Source: an uncultured Peptoniphilaceae bacterium (GTDB lineage: Bacteria > Bacillota > Clostridia > Tissierellales > Peptoniphilaceae). From it: a stretch of 64,000 nucleotides of DNA. The notes below the pieces were generated by a model. The model was not told where the DNA came from. It worked only from the letters and a program-made list of their open reading frames with translations, and did no database searches. The translations under genes were made by a program, and so were the position numbers. Where the stretch lies: positions 122,869 to 186,868 of the forward strand of contig CALTTP010000005.1 of assembly GCA_943912255.1 (NCBI GenBank), read 5' to 3'. This document shows positions 24,632 to 32,357 of this stretch, piece by piece (positions within the stretch are counted from its first letter, which is position 1; every line of letters begins with the position of its first letter).

Positions 24632-26092
24632 ATGAAATTTGTAGGAGAGGGTTTAACATTTGATGACGTACTTTTAGTACCTAGGGAGTCTCATGTACTA
24701 CCTCATGAAACAGACTTAAAGACCAATTTAACAAAAAAGATTAAATTAAATATTCCACTTATGAGTGCTGGAATGGACACTGTAACTGAATCTAGAATGT
24801 CAATTGCCATGGCAAGACAAGGTGGTATTGGAATAATCCACAAGAACATGACCATTGAAGAACAAGCTAAAGAAGTTGATAGAGTAAAGAGATCAGAACA
24901 CGGAATTATAACAGATCCATTTTACTTATCCCCTGTACACAAGATAAAAGATGCATTGGCATTGATGGCAAATTACAGGATATCTGGTGTTCCAATTGTG
25001 GACGACGATATGAAACTTGTGGGAATTTTGACTAACAGAGACGTTAGATTTGAAACTGATTTAGAGCAAGATATTGACAATGTAATGACTAAGAAAGACA
25101 AACTTATTACTGGCAAGGAACATATTTCCATGGACGACGCCCTTGAAAAGATGAAGGATGCCAGAATAGAAAAGCTTCCTATAGTTGATGATGACTATAA
25201 GTTAACAGGACTTATTACTATTAAAGATATTGAGAAATCCATACAATATCCAAATTCTGCAAGAGATTCCAACGGAAGACTTCTTGTAGGTGCTGCTGTT
25301 GGAATAACTGAAGATATGATGGATAGAGTTAAAGCTCTTGTAGATGCAAAAGTGGATGTTATCACCATTGACACTGCCCACGGACATAGTGCAGGAGTTT
25401 TAAAAGCTGTTAAAAAGATAAAAGAGGCTTATCCTGAAATTCAAGTTATTGCAGGAAATGTAGCTACTTACGAAGCTACAAAGGCCCTTATCGAAGCTGG
25501 CGCTGACTGTGTTAAAATCGGTATTGGACCTGGATCCATCTGTACAACAAGGGTTGTAACAGGTATTGGGGTTCCACAAATAACTGCTATTATGGAAGCG
25601 GCAAAAGCTGCCAATGAATATGGCGTTCCTATAATCGCCGATGGTGGTATTAAATATTCTGGAGATATCATCAAGGCTATTGGTGTTGGAGCTGACGTTA
25701 TAATGGCGGGTTCACTATTTGCAGGTACCAGTGAAGCTCCTGGTGAAGAAGTTCTTTACCAAGGTAGAAGATATAAAGAATATAGAGGAATGGGTTCCAT
25801 TGGAGCCATGAGATCTGGTTCAAAAGATAGATATTTCCAAACTGGTTCTAAGAAGTTTGTACCAGAGGGAGTAGAAGGTAGGGTTCCATTTAAAGGTAAA
25901 GTTGAAGATGTAGTTTACCAACTTGTTGGTGGACTAAGAGCAGGTATGGGATACATTGGAGCAAAGGACATCCCTGCAGTTAAAGAAAGAGCTCACTTTA
26001 TGAAGATAACTCCAGCTTCTCTAATAGAAAATCACCCACATGATATCTCTATTACAAAGGAATCACCAAACTATTCAATACATTTAAAATAA
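24632..26092 (+). CDS. guaB: Inosine-5'-monophosphate dehydrogenase
   Basis: Oxidises IMP to XMP with NAD+, the committed step to guanine nucleotides. 486 aa, normal length. N-terminus FVGEGLTFDDVLLVPRES, two CBS domains (~95-205), catalytic Cys304 in the loop GIGPGSICTTRVV, flap region YRGMGSIGAM, and the distal RAGMGYIGAKDI. RBS AGGAGG before ATG. Single gene with its own promoter and terminator, directly upstream of the purine synthesis operon. Confidence 0.97.
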   Translation: MKFVGEGLTFDDVLLVPRESHVLPHETDLKTNLTKKIKLNIPLMSAGMDTVTESRMSIAMARQGGIGIIHKNMTIEEQAKEVDRVKRSEHGIITDPFYLSPVHKIKDALALMANYRISGVPIVDDDMKLVGILTNRDVRFETDLEQDIDNVMTKKDKLITGKEHISMDDALEKMKDARIEKLPIVDDDYKLTGLITIKDIEKSIQYPNSARDSNGRLLVGAAVGITEDMMDRVKALVDAKVDVITIDTAHGHSAGVLKAVKKIKEAYPEIQVIAGNVATYEATKALIEAGADCVKIGIGPGSICTTRVVTGIGVPQITAIMEAAKAANEYGVPIIADGGIKYSGDIIKAIGVGADVIMAGSLFAGTSEAPGEEVLYQGRRYKEYRGMGSIGAMRSGSKDRYFQTGSKKFVPEGVEGRVPFKGKVEDVVYQLVGGLRAGMGYIGAKDIPAVKERAHFMKITPASLIENHPHDISITKESPNYSIHLK

Positions 26093-26106
26093 AAATATAA
26101 TGATAT

Positions 26107-26152
26107 GCCCATCAAATGCTTATAGTTAAGTAGATGATGGGCCTTTGTTTTT
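26107..26152 (+). terminator. Terminator of guaB
   Basis: GCCCATCA (26107-26114) pairs with TGATGGGC (26135-26142), followed by CTTTGTTTTT. Confidence 0.8.
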
Positions 26153-26185
26153 CATAAAACTTACTTAGTTTTAACTAAATTGTCC

Positions 26186-26214
26186 TTGACTGCACCAGTA
26201 AAACTTGTTAATAT
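26186..26214 (+). promoter_or_regulatory. Sigma-A promoter of the pur operon
   Basis: TTGACT (26186-26191), 17 bases, TAATAT (26209-26214). Transcription would start near 26221, just before the riboswitch. Confidence 0.75.
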
Positions 26215-26249
26215 GTATGCGTAATGAGTTCATGAAATTTTATTTTGTG

Positions 26250-26390
26250 GGCGAAAGTGTACCTAGGGATCCGGGCGAAGGCACAGGACCAAGCGGTACG
26301 ATACTCTTAAGCTACATATAGGGTACACACCTAAGGGGGAAAAGCCCAGAGGGGTAGGTTTCGCTTAACCTACCTCTCTGGGCTTATTAT
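26250..26390 (+). promoter_or_regulatory. ykkC-family riboswitch, probable PRPP class, upstream of purC
   Basis: The conserved ykkC-type core is visible: GTGTACCTAGGGATCCGGGC (from 26257) and CAGGACCAAGCGGTAC (from 26284). P1 closes by GTGTACC (26257-26263) pairing with GGTACAC (26322-26328). A very stable hairpin follows, with arms 26342-26360 and 26366-26385, placed as an expression-platform terminator, though its T tract is short (CTTATTAT). The PRPP-binding ykkC subtype is known to sit before purine synthesis genes; PRPP is chosen over guanidine or ppGpp from this context, not from ligand-specific residues. Confidence 0.82.
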
Positions 26391-26443
26391 GTACATTCGA
26401 GTATATGCTACTCGACTAAATTCCAATAAAAAGGGTGATAGAT

Positions 26444-27130
26444 ATGGAACAAATTAAAAAAGGTAAAACAAAAGATTTTATTCAAAGCGGTGACAGATCC
26501 TATTTCAAATTCAAGGACACTTTAACAGGAACTGCAGACGGTTCTTTTGATACTGGCGGCAATATGGTTGCTGGGTCAAAGGAAGGCGCAGGACTTGAAA
26601 GTCTTAAGGTAAGTAAGTACTTTTTTGAAATTTTAAAGGATAAGGGCATCAAAACCCATTATATTTCCTCTGATTTGGAAGAAGGTACTATGGATATCAA
26701 GCCTGCAAAGCTATTTGGTGATGGAATCGAAGTAATCACTAGATTTGTTGCAGTGGGATCTTTCATTAGAAGATATGGAAAGTATGCTAAGGAAGGTCAA
26801 CCCCTAAATGCCTACACTGAAATTACGTTGAAGGATGACGAAAGAGAAGACCCTCTTATTACTAAGGATGGTCTAGTTGAACTTGGAATTCTTACAGATT
26901 TCCAATATGAAGAGATAAAAGACTTAAATATTAAGATATCTACAATCATCAAAGAAGAACTAAAGAAGTTTGACCTTGACCTATACGATATTAAACTTGA
27001 GTATGGTATGATTGACGGTTCTGATGAAATTGCATTGGTTGACGAAGTTTCCGGTGGAAATATGAGAGCCTACAAAGGCGATCAATATATCGATCCAATG
27101 GAACTTTCAAAATATCTTAATCTTAACTAA
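26444..27130 (+). CDS. purC: Phosphoribosylaminoimidazole-succinocarboxamide synthase (SAICAR synthetase)
   Basis: Joins CAIR and aspartate with ATP in purine synthesis. 228 aa from ATG 26444, chosen because AAGGGTGAT (26430-26438) is at proper distance; the in-frame GTG at 26435 overlaps that site. Motifs: KKGKTKDFI at the N-terminus, EVITRFVAVGSFIRRYGK, EITLKDDEREDPLI, and the C-terminal LEYGMIDGSDEIALVDEVSGGNMR. First gene of the operon, directly behind a riboswitch and separated from purE by another. Confidence 0.95.
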   Translation: MEQIKKGKTKDFIQSGDRSYFKFKDTLTGTADGSFDTGGNMVAGSKEGAGLESLKVSKYFFEILKDKGIKTHYISSDLEEGTMDIKPAKLFGDGIEVITRFVAVGSFIRRYGKYAKEGQPLNAYTEITLKDDEREDPLITKDGLVELGILTDFQYEEIKDLNIKISTIIKEELKKFDLDLYDIKLEYGMIDGSDEIALVDEVSGGNMRAYKGDQYIDPMELSKYLNLN

Positions 27131-27136
27131 ATTAGA

Positions 27137-27266
27137 AAGTGTACCTAGGGATCCGGGCTAAGGCACAGGACCGAGCGGTACAAGGCGAATTTTTCGCTGA
27201 CACCGAAAGGACAAAAGCCTGGACGGGGAGGTTTCAGCCTTCCTGTTTAGGCTTTTTTGTTTTTGT
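27137..27266 (+). promoter_or_regulatory. Second ykkC-family (probable PRPP) riboswitch, between purC and purE
   Basis: Repeats the same core as the first: GTGTACCTAGGGATCCGGGC (from 27139) and CAGGACCGAGCGGTAC, nearly identical. A terminator follows, with arm AAAGCCTGGAC...GGGAGG (27213-27232) pairing to CCTTCCTGTTTAGGCTTT and a long T tract (27253-27265). No promoter is seen before it, so it should act on read-through from purC as an internal operon gate. Confidence 0.85.
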
Positions 27267-27359
27267 ATAGAATTATAAAGGCCAGTATATGGACTTTTAA
27301 TTGATGGTATTAGCATACTAGACAAAAATGTATTAGTAGAAATTAATTGGAGGTATAAA

Positions 27360-27836
27360 ATGAAGGTTACTGTAATTATGGGGTCATTATCAGATAAGGC
27401 TATTGCTGATAAGGTTGTAAAAACATTAAAAGGTTTTGAAATAGAACATGAAGTAAAGGTTATTTCTGCCCATAGAGCTTTGGGAACTCTTATAAAGTAT
27501 ATGGACGAAACCAAGGAAGAGACAGGTGTCTACATTGGTATTGCGGGAATGGCAGCTCACTTAGCAGGAGTTATGGCAGGACATACTACTAGACCTGTTA
27601 TAGGAATTCCAGCCAAGTCATCTGCTCTAGAAGGTCTAGATGCACTACTTTCTACAGTGCAAATGCCTAAGGGAGTTCCAGTTGCAACTGTGGCAATTAA
27701 TGGTGGAGAAAATGCGGCGGTACTTGCTGCAAGGATTTTAAGCCTATCAGATGAAGGACTAAAGAAAAAATTAGAGGAGTATAAGTCTGAAATGGAAGAA
27801 AAAATACTAAATAGTAATTACACTTATGAGGGCTAA
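27360..27836 (+). CDS. purE: Phosphoribosylaminoimidazole carboxylase/mutase PurE
   Basis: Makes CAIR for PurC. 158 aa, normal length. Active-site motifs: IMGSLSDK near the N-terminus, SAHR with H38, AGMAAHLAGVMAGHT, and GLDALLSTVQMPKGVPVATV, which are of the class I (N5-CAIR mutase) kind. That class normally needs PurK, which is not in this window; it must be elsewhere or CO2 may be used directly. RBS GGAGG precedes ATG 27360. Confidence 0.95.
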   Translation: MKVTVIMGSLSDKAIADKVVKTLKGFEIEHEVKVISAHRALGTLIKYMDETKEETGVYIGIAGMAAHLAGVMAGHTTRPVIGIPAKSSALEGLDALLSTVQMPKGVPVATVAINGGENAAVLAARILSLSDEGLKKKLEEYKSEMEEKILNSNYTYEG

Positions 27837-27838
27837 GG

Positions 27839-29116
27839 ATGTCAGGTTTAATTGGAGTATATAGTAGAGACAAAGAGTTAAATGTGTTTCCCCATCTATA
27901 TTATGGGTTACATGCTCTACAACATAGAGGACAAGCGGAGATGGGCATTAGCCTATACAAGGACGGCAAGATAAATGAAATTAAGGGAAAGGGCCTAATA
28001 TCAGATAATATCACCGATTCAAATGTTGGAGATATTTCTGGAAATAGGGGCCTTGCCCATTGTAAGTATGCCTTTAAGGACGACGATATAAATTCTAAGA
28101 CCATGCCTTTGATCTATGACGTAGACGGGGAAGACTGTATGATTATCATCGACGGTAAAATAATCAATAAGGATTTTGAGATGAGGGATTTAGTTAGGGT
28201 TCTATATAAGAGAGAACCAGGACTATCCAAGTATATCTCCAGCCTTGAAGGAGCCTATTCTGTAATCTATATGGATAGCAAAAAGATGGTGGCTTTTAGG
28301 GACAATTATGGAATTAAACCACTTTCCATTGGAAAGACTGAGGATTTTGTGGTGGCAGCATCTGAAACCTGTGCCATTGACACGATAAATGCACAAAATG
28401 TCCATCCCCTAAGGCCGGGAGAAATTTATATGGTGGATGAATTTGGAGAGGCATCTCACTTTGCCATTGAAAAAGACCATTCTCTATGTCTTTTTGAAAT
28501 GGTATATATTGCAAGGGATGACTCCTATATCGACGAGTTGTCTGTGTATAAAGCAAGATATAATATGGGAACAATTCTTGCAAAGGAACACCCTGTTGAT
28601 GCAGACATAGTCATTGGGGCGCCGGATTCAGGGATGATTGCAGCCCTAGGGTATGCAAAAGAGTCAAAGGTTCCTTACCAAAAGGGAATTGTTAGAAATA
28701 GATATATTGGAAGAACCTTTATAAACCCATCAGAGGATTTGAGAAATTTCAATGTTCACCTAAAACTTTCAGCTATAAGGCAAAATATTAGAGGGAAAAA
28801 TGTGATTTTAGTAGATGACTCCATCGTTAGAGGTACAACTATTAAAAGAACTGTGGACATTCTTAAAAAGGCAGGAGCAAAGTCCATTCATATTAGAATA
28901 GCATCTCCTCCAGTAATAGAGAATGAAAACCTAAGTATTGATATTCCCGACAAGAAGGATTTAATTGCGGCTAATCACACCATTCCTGAAATGGAAGAGA
29001 TGCTAGAATGTGACTCATTAAGATTTTTATCTTTAGAGGGCATTAGAGAAGCTTGTGGAAATAGAACTTTTTATGAAAAATATTTTGGTGGGTACAACCC
29101 CCTGGAACAAAAATAG
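27839..29116 (+). CDS. purF: PurF-like amidophosphoribosyltransferase with degenerate glutaminase domain
   Basis: Expected to make phosphoribosylamine from PRPP. The C-terminal phosphoribosyltransferase half is intact: PRPP loop NVILVDDSIVRGT (321-333), VGRTF-like IGRTFINPSEDLR, LSAIR. The N-terminal Ntn-glutaminase half keeps the fold (YYGLHALQHRGQAEMGI) but lost its catalysis: the start reads M-S-G-L-I-G-V, with Ser where the nucleophile Cys should be; the HxRY-type Arg loop reads AHCKYAF (74-80); the NGN loop reads DGKIIN; and the SDTE motif is missing. An in-frame TGA 12 bases upstream rules out a longer start bringing a Cys. C-terminal Fe-S cysteines (CxxC type) are absent too. 425 aa against ~470. 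Probably ammonia-dependent, or needs a partner glutaminase. Confidence 0.88.
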   Translation: MSGLIGVYSRDKELNVFPHLYYGLHALQHRGQAEMGISLYKDGKINEIKGKGLISDNITDSNVGDISGNRGLAHCKYAFKDDDINSKTMPLIYDVDGEDCMIIIDGKIINKDFEMRDLVRVLYKREPGLSKYISSLEGAYSVIYMDSKKMVAFRDNYGIKPLSIGKTEDFVVAASETCAIDTINAQNVHPLRPGEIYMVDEFGEASHFAIEKDHSLCLFEMVYIARDDSYIDELSVYKARYNMGTILAKEHPVDADIVIGAPDSGMIAALGYAKESKVPYQKGIVRNRYIGRTFINPSEDLRNFNVHLKLSAIRQNIRGKNVILVDDSIVRGTTIKRTVDILKKAGAKSIHIRIASPPVIENENLSIDIPDKKDLIAANHTIPEMEEMLECDSLRFLSLEGIREACGNRTFYEKYFGGYNPLEQK

Positions 29117-29124
29117 GAGGAGAA

Positions 29125-30147
29125 ATGGCAATAGATTATAAAGCTGCTGGCGTTGACAAAGAGGCAGGATATGAGACGGTAAATCTTATAAAGGACATGG
29201 TAAAGAAAACCCATGATAAAAATGTACTCACTGATCTTGGTGGTTTTGCAGGACTATATGATATTGGAGGATTTAATTACAAAAACCCTGTACTAGTATC
29301 GGGAACTGACGGAGTAGGAACAAAGGTGCTTATAGCAAGAGAGATGGGAATCAACAACACCATTGGCCAGGACTGTGTAGCCATGTGTGTAAATGACGTT
29401 CTTTGCCAAGGTGCAAAACCCCTTTTCTTCTTGGACTACATTGGAACGGGAAAAGTTCTGCCAGAGAAGATGGCTGCCATAGTGGAAGGAGTAGCTGAAG
29501 GATGTTCCAAAGCAGGATGTGCATTAATCGGTGGTGAAACAGCTGAAATGCCAGGGGTTTATGCAGAAGATGACTATGATTTAGCAGGATTTGCTGTGGG
29601 AATTGCCGATAAGGACAAGATAATCACAGGAGAGAACATAAAATCTGGGGATTTACTATTTGGCTTAAAGTCCTCAGGAGTACATTCTAACGGCTTTTCA
29701 TTAGTAAGAAAGGTTATATCTGACAGTGGATTGAAATTACAAGATAAATTTCAAGACAAAACCCTGGGAGAAGCTCTATTAGTTCCTACAAAGATTTATG
29801 TAAAAGCGATGCTTGGACTTATGGAAAAAGTTGAAGTTAAGGGAATGTCCCATATAACTGGGGGTGGACTATATGAAAATGTTCCTAGAATGCTTCCAGA
29901 AAATACAAAGGCTACTATAAATCTTGAAAACTATGAAATTCCTGAAATCTTTTTATTGATAGAGGAAAAGGGAAACATAGAAAGAAACGAGATGTATAAC
30001 ACCTTTAATATGGGAATTGGTTTGGTTTTTGTAGTATCTAAAGAAGATAGAGAAGAAACTTTAAAATACTTTAAAGAGATTGGCGAAGAAGCTCTAGAAC
30101 TTGGAACTATTGATGAAGGAAATAGAGAAATTGAACTTATCTACTAA
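29125..30147 (+). CDS. purM: Phosphoribosylformylglycinamidine cyclo-ligase (AIR synthetase)
   Basis: Closes the imidazole ring to give AIR, using ATP. 340 aa, normal length. Motifs: VSGTDGVGTKVLIA, GQDCVAMCVNDVLCQGAKPLFFLDY, LIGGETAEMPGVY, KSSGVHSNGFSLVRK, and HITGGGLYENVPRMLP. Good RBS (AGGAGGAG) 9 bases after purF. Its 3' end overlaps purN. Confidence 0.97.
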   Translation: MAIDYKAAGVDKEAGYETVNLIKDMVKKTHDKNVLTDLGGFAGLYDIGGFNYKNPVLVSGTDGVGTKVLIAREMGINNTIGQDCVAMCVNDVLCQGAKPLFFLDYIGTGKVLPEKMAAIVEGVAEGCSKAGCALIGGETAEMPGVYAEDDYDLAGFAVGIADKDKIITGENIKSGDLLFGLKSSGVHSNGFSLVRKVISDSGLKLQDKFQDKTLGEALLVPTKIYVKAMLGLMEKVEVKGMSHITGGGLYENVPRMLPENTKATINLENYEIPEIFLLIEEKGNIERNEMYNTFNMGIGLVFVVSKEDREETLKYFKEIGEEALELGTIDEGNREIELIY

Positions 30148-30751
30148 AAACATCGCCATTTTGGCCTCTGGTTCTGGTACCAACGCCCAAGCTATTATAG
30201 AGGCCTGTGAAAGTGGAGAAATAAATGGAAGTGTTAAGATAATAGTCTCTAACAATAAAAAGGCCTATGTACTGGAACGAGGGAAAAAACATGGCATTGA
30301 GACCATGGTGGAGTTGGATTTTCTAAAAATAGAGGAGAAGTTCAAGGCTTTGGAAATAGACTTGATTGTTCTGGCAGGGTATTTAAAAATCCTGCCTCTA
30401 GAGTTTATAGGAAGTTTTGAAAATAGGATTATCAACATTCACCCTTCACTACTTCCAGCCTTTTGTGGAAAGGACTACTATGGAGAAAGAGTCCATAAAG
30501 CCGCCATAGATAGGGGAGTTAAGTATTCTGGAGCAACAACTCACTTTGTAAATGAAATTCCCGACGGTGGCCCTATTATTTTTCAAGAAGTTGTAGAAGT
30601 AAGACAAGAAGATGATTATAAAAGTCTTGGAGCTAGGGTTTTAACCTATGAACATCCTCTATTGGTTAAAACTTGCAAATATTTCTGTGATGAACTATTA
30701 AAAGTAGAAGGATTGAAAGTTTCCTTAAAGGAGGAAAAATGCGAGCGTTAA
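30113..30751 (+). CDS. purN: Phosphoribosylglycinamide formyltransferase PurN
   Basis: Transfers formyl from 10-formyl-THF to GAR. Core motifs: NIAILASGSGTNAQAI (GAR-binding loop), INIHPSLLPAF with catalytic Asn and His, HFVNEIPDGGPII with the catalytic Asp. The end has an extra charged tail (LKVSLKEEKCER). The start is uncertain: ATG 30113 overlaps purM by 35 bases and is taken here, while TTG 30131 has a better placed AAGGAA site. It overlaps purH by 13 bases. Around 200 aa, normal. Confidence 0.93.
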   Translation: MKEIEKLNLSTKNIAILASGSGTNAQAIIEACESGEINGSVKIIVSNNKKAYVLERGKKHGIETMVELDFLKIEEKFKALEIDLIVLAGYLKILPLEFIGSFENRIINIHPSLLPAFCGKDYYGERVHKAAIDRGVKYSGATTHFVNEIPDGGPIIFQEVVEVRQEDDYKSLGARVLTYEHPLLVKTCKYFCDELLKVEGLKVSLKEEKCER

Positions 30752-32253
30752 TTTCTGTTTATGATAAAGAAAATATAGTTGAATTTGCTAAGGAATTGGT
30801 GGGTATGGGATGGGACATCATCTCCACAGGAGGAAGTTATAGGACCTTAAAAGAAGCTGGAATCGAAGTTGAAGAGGTTTCTAACATAACAAAATTTCCA
30901 GAGATCTTAGGAGGAAGAGTTAAGACCCTACATCCACTTATTCACGGTGGAATCCTATTTAGAAGGGACAATGAAGAAGACGTAAAAACCCTTAAAGAAC
31001 AGGGTATAGAGTCCATCGACATGGTGGTTAACAGCCTCTATCCCTTTAAGGAAGTTGTATCTAAAGGTGGAAGTCACGAAGATATAATTGAAAATATCGA
31101 CATAGGTGGCCCTTCAATGATTAGAGCCTGTGCAAAAAACTATAAGGACTGTTTGATAGTTACAGATAAAAGTCAATATGATGAAGTTATCAAAAGACTA
31201 AAGGAAAAGACCGACGACCTTTCCTTTAGAATGGATTTGGCAAAAAAGGCCTTCCAATTGACAGCTGCCTATGACAGTTTAATTAGCGACTACTTTATTG
31301 GGCGGTCCAAGGAAGATTTTCCTGAAAAGTTTTCCAAGTCCTACCAGCTTGTACAACAACTTAGATATGGAGAAAATCCACATCAAAAGGCTGCCTATTA
31401 TGAAGAGGTTACACCATTTGACAAGTTTAATATAAAACAACTTCATGGAAAAGAACTTTCCTACAACAACTTAAACGACTTAACAGGAGCTTTCAAAGCC
31501 AATAAGGTATTTGATGAACCCTGTGCTGTGGCAGTAAAACACACCAATCCTTGTGGCATTGGAATTGCTAAGGATATAGCTACAGCCTATGAAAAGGCCT
31601 ATGAATGTGATCCAGTATCCATATTTGGTGGAATAATAGTACTTAATAGAGAAGTGGACAAAGCCTGTGCAGAAAAGATGTCCCAAATATTCCTAGAAGT
31701 AATAGCAGCGCCTTCTTTCTCAAAAGAAGCGTTGGAAATATTAGAGGGAAAGAAAAATATCAGACTAATAGAAATTTCTAACATGTTAGAAAGGGAAATA
31801 GAAGATAGACAAATAAAACAAGTCCTAAACGGCATATTAGTTCAAGAAGAAGACAAGGTTATCTATGCAGAAGAAAAAGAATTTGTAACCAATAGAAAGC
31901 CAACAGAAGACGAATTAAAAGAGTTGGAATTTGCATGGAAATGTGCCAAGACAGTAGCTTCCAACGGAGTAGTAGTAGCAAAAGAAGGACAGACCCTTGG
32001 AATAGGACAAGGAGAGACTATGAGAGCTTGGGCAGTAGAAGAAGCCCTAAATAGAGCAGGAGAAAAAGTAAAAGGAGCAGTATTTGCCTCCGACGGATTT
32101 TTCTTTAAAGACACCATGGAATTACTTAAAGAAAAAGGCATAACAGCCATTATCCAACCAGGAGGGTCCATAAAAGACCAAGAAGTAATAGACTTTGCCA
32201 ACGAAAACGATATGGCTATTGTCTTTACCCATACAAGACATTTTAGACATTAA
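30739..32253 (+). CDS. purH: Bifunctional AICAR transformylase/IMP cyclohydrolase
   Basis: Carries out the last two steps to IMP. 504 aa, normal length. The N-terminal cyclohydrolase domain has LISVYDKENIVEFAKEL, STGGSYRTLKEAGI and GGRVKTLHPLIHGGIL. The C-terminal transformylase domain has LSYNNLNDLTGA, AVKHTNPCGIGIA with the catalytic Lys-His, SNGVVVAKEGQTLGIGQGE and HTRHFRH at the end. RBS AAGGAGG lies inside the purN 3' end. It ends the operon; purD, purL, purB and purK are not in this window. Confidence 0.97.
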   Translation: MRALISVYDKENIVEFAKELVGMGWDIISTGGSYRTLKEAGIEVEEVSNITKFPEILGGRVKTLHPLIHGGILFRRDNEEDVKTLKEQGIESIDMVVNSLYPFKEVVSKGGSHEDIIENIDIGGPSMIRACAKNYKDCLIVTDKSQYDEVIKRLKEKTDDLSFRMDLAKKAFQLTAAYDSLISDYFIGRSKEDFPEKFSKSYQLVQQLRYGENPHQKAAYYEEVTPFDKFNIKQLHGKELSYNNLNDLTGAFKANKVFDEPCAVAVKHTNPCGIGIAKDIATAYEKAYECDPVSIFGGIIVLNREVDKACAEKMSQIFLEVIAAPSFSKEALEILEGKKNIRLIEISNMLEREIEDRQIKQVLNGILVQEEDKVIYAEEKEFVTNRKPTEDELKELEFAWKCAKTVASNGVVVAKEGQTLGIGQGETMRAWAVEEALNRAGEKVKGAVFASDGFFFKDTMELLKEKGITAIIQPGGSIKDQEVIDFANENDMAIVFTHTRHFRH

Positions 32254-32311
32254 AAGAATGGTTATCTAATAAAAAGAGAGAAACTTGTTTTGAGGGTAAA
32301 GTAGAATAGAA

Positions 32312-32356
32312 GAAAACCTACTTTTGAGTTTTTTCAAAAGTAGGTTTTCGTTTTTT
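32312..32356. terminator. Bidirectional terminator between purH and the CWB2 gene
   Basis: Perfect 16-pair stem GAAAACCTACTTTTGA/TCAAAAGTAGGTTTTC (32312-32327 with 32334-32349), with T on the plus side and A on the other, so it can stop both convergent transcripts. Confidence 0.9.
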
Positions 32357-32357
32357 A

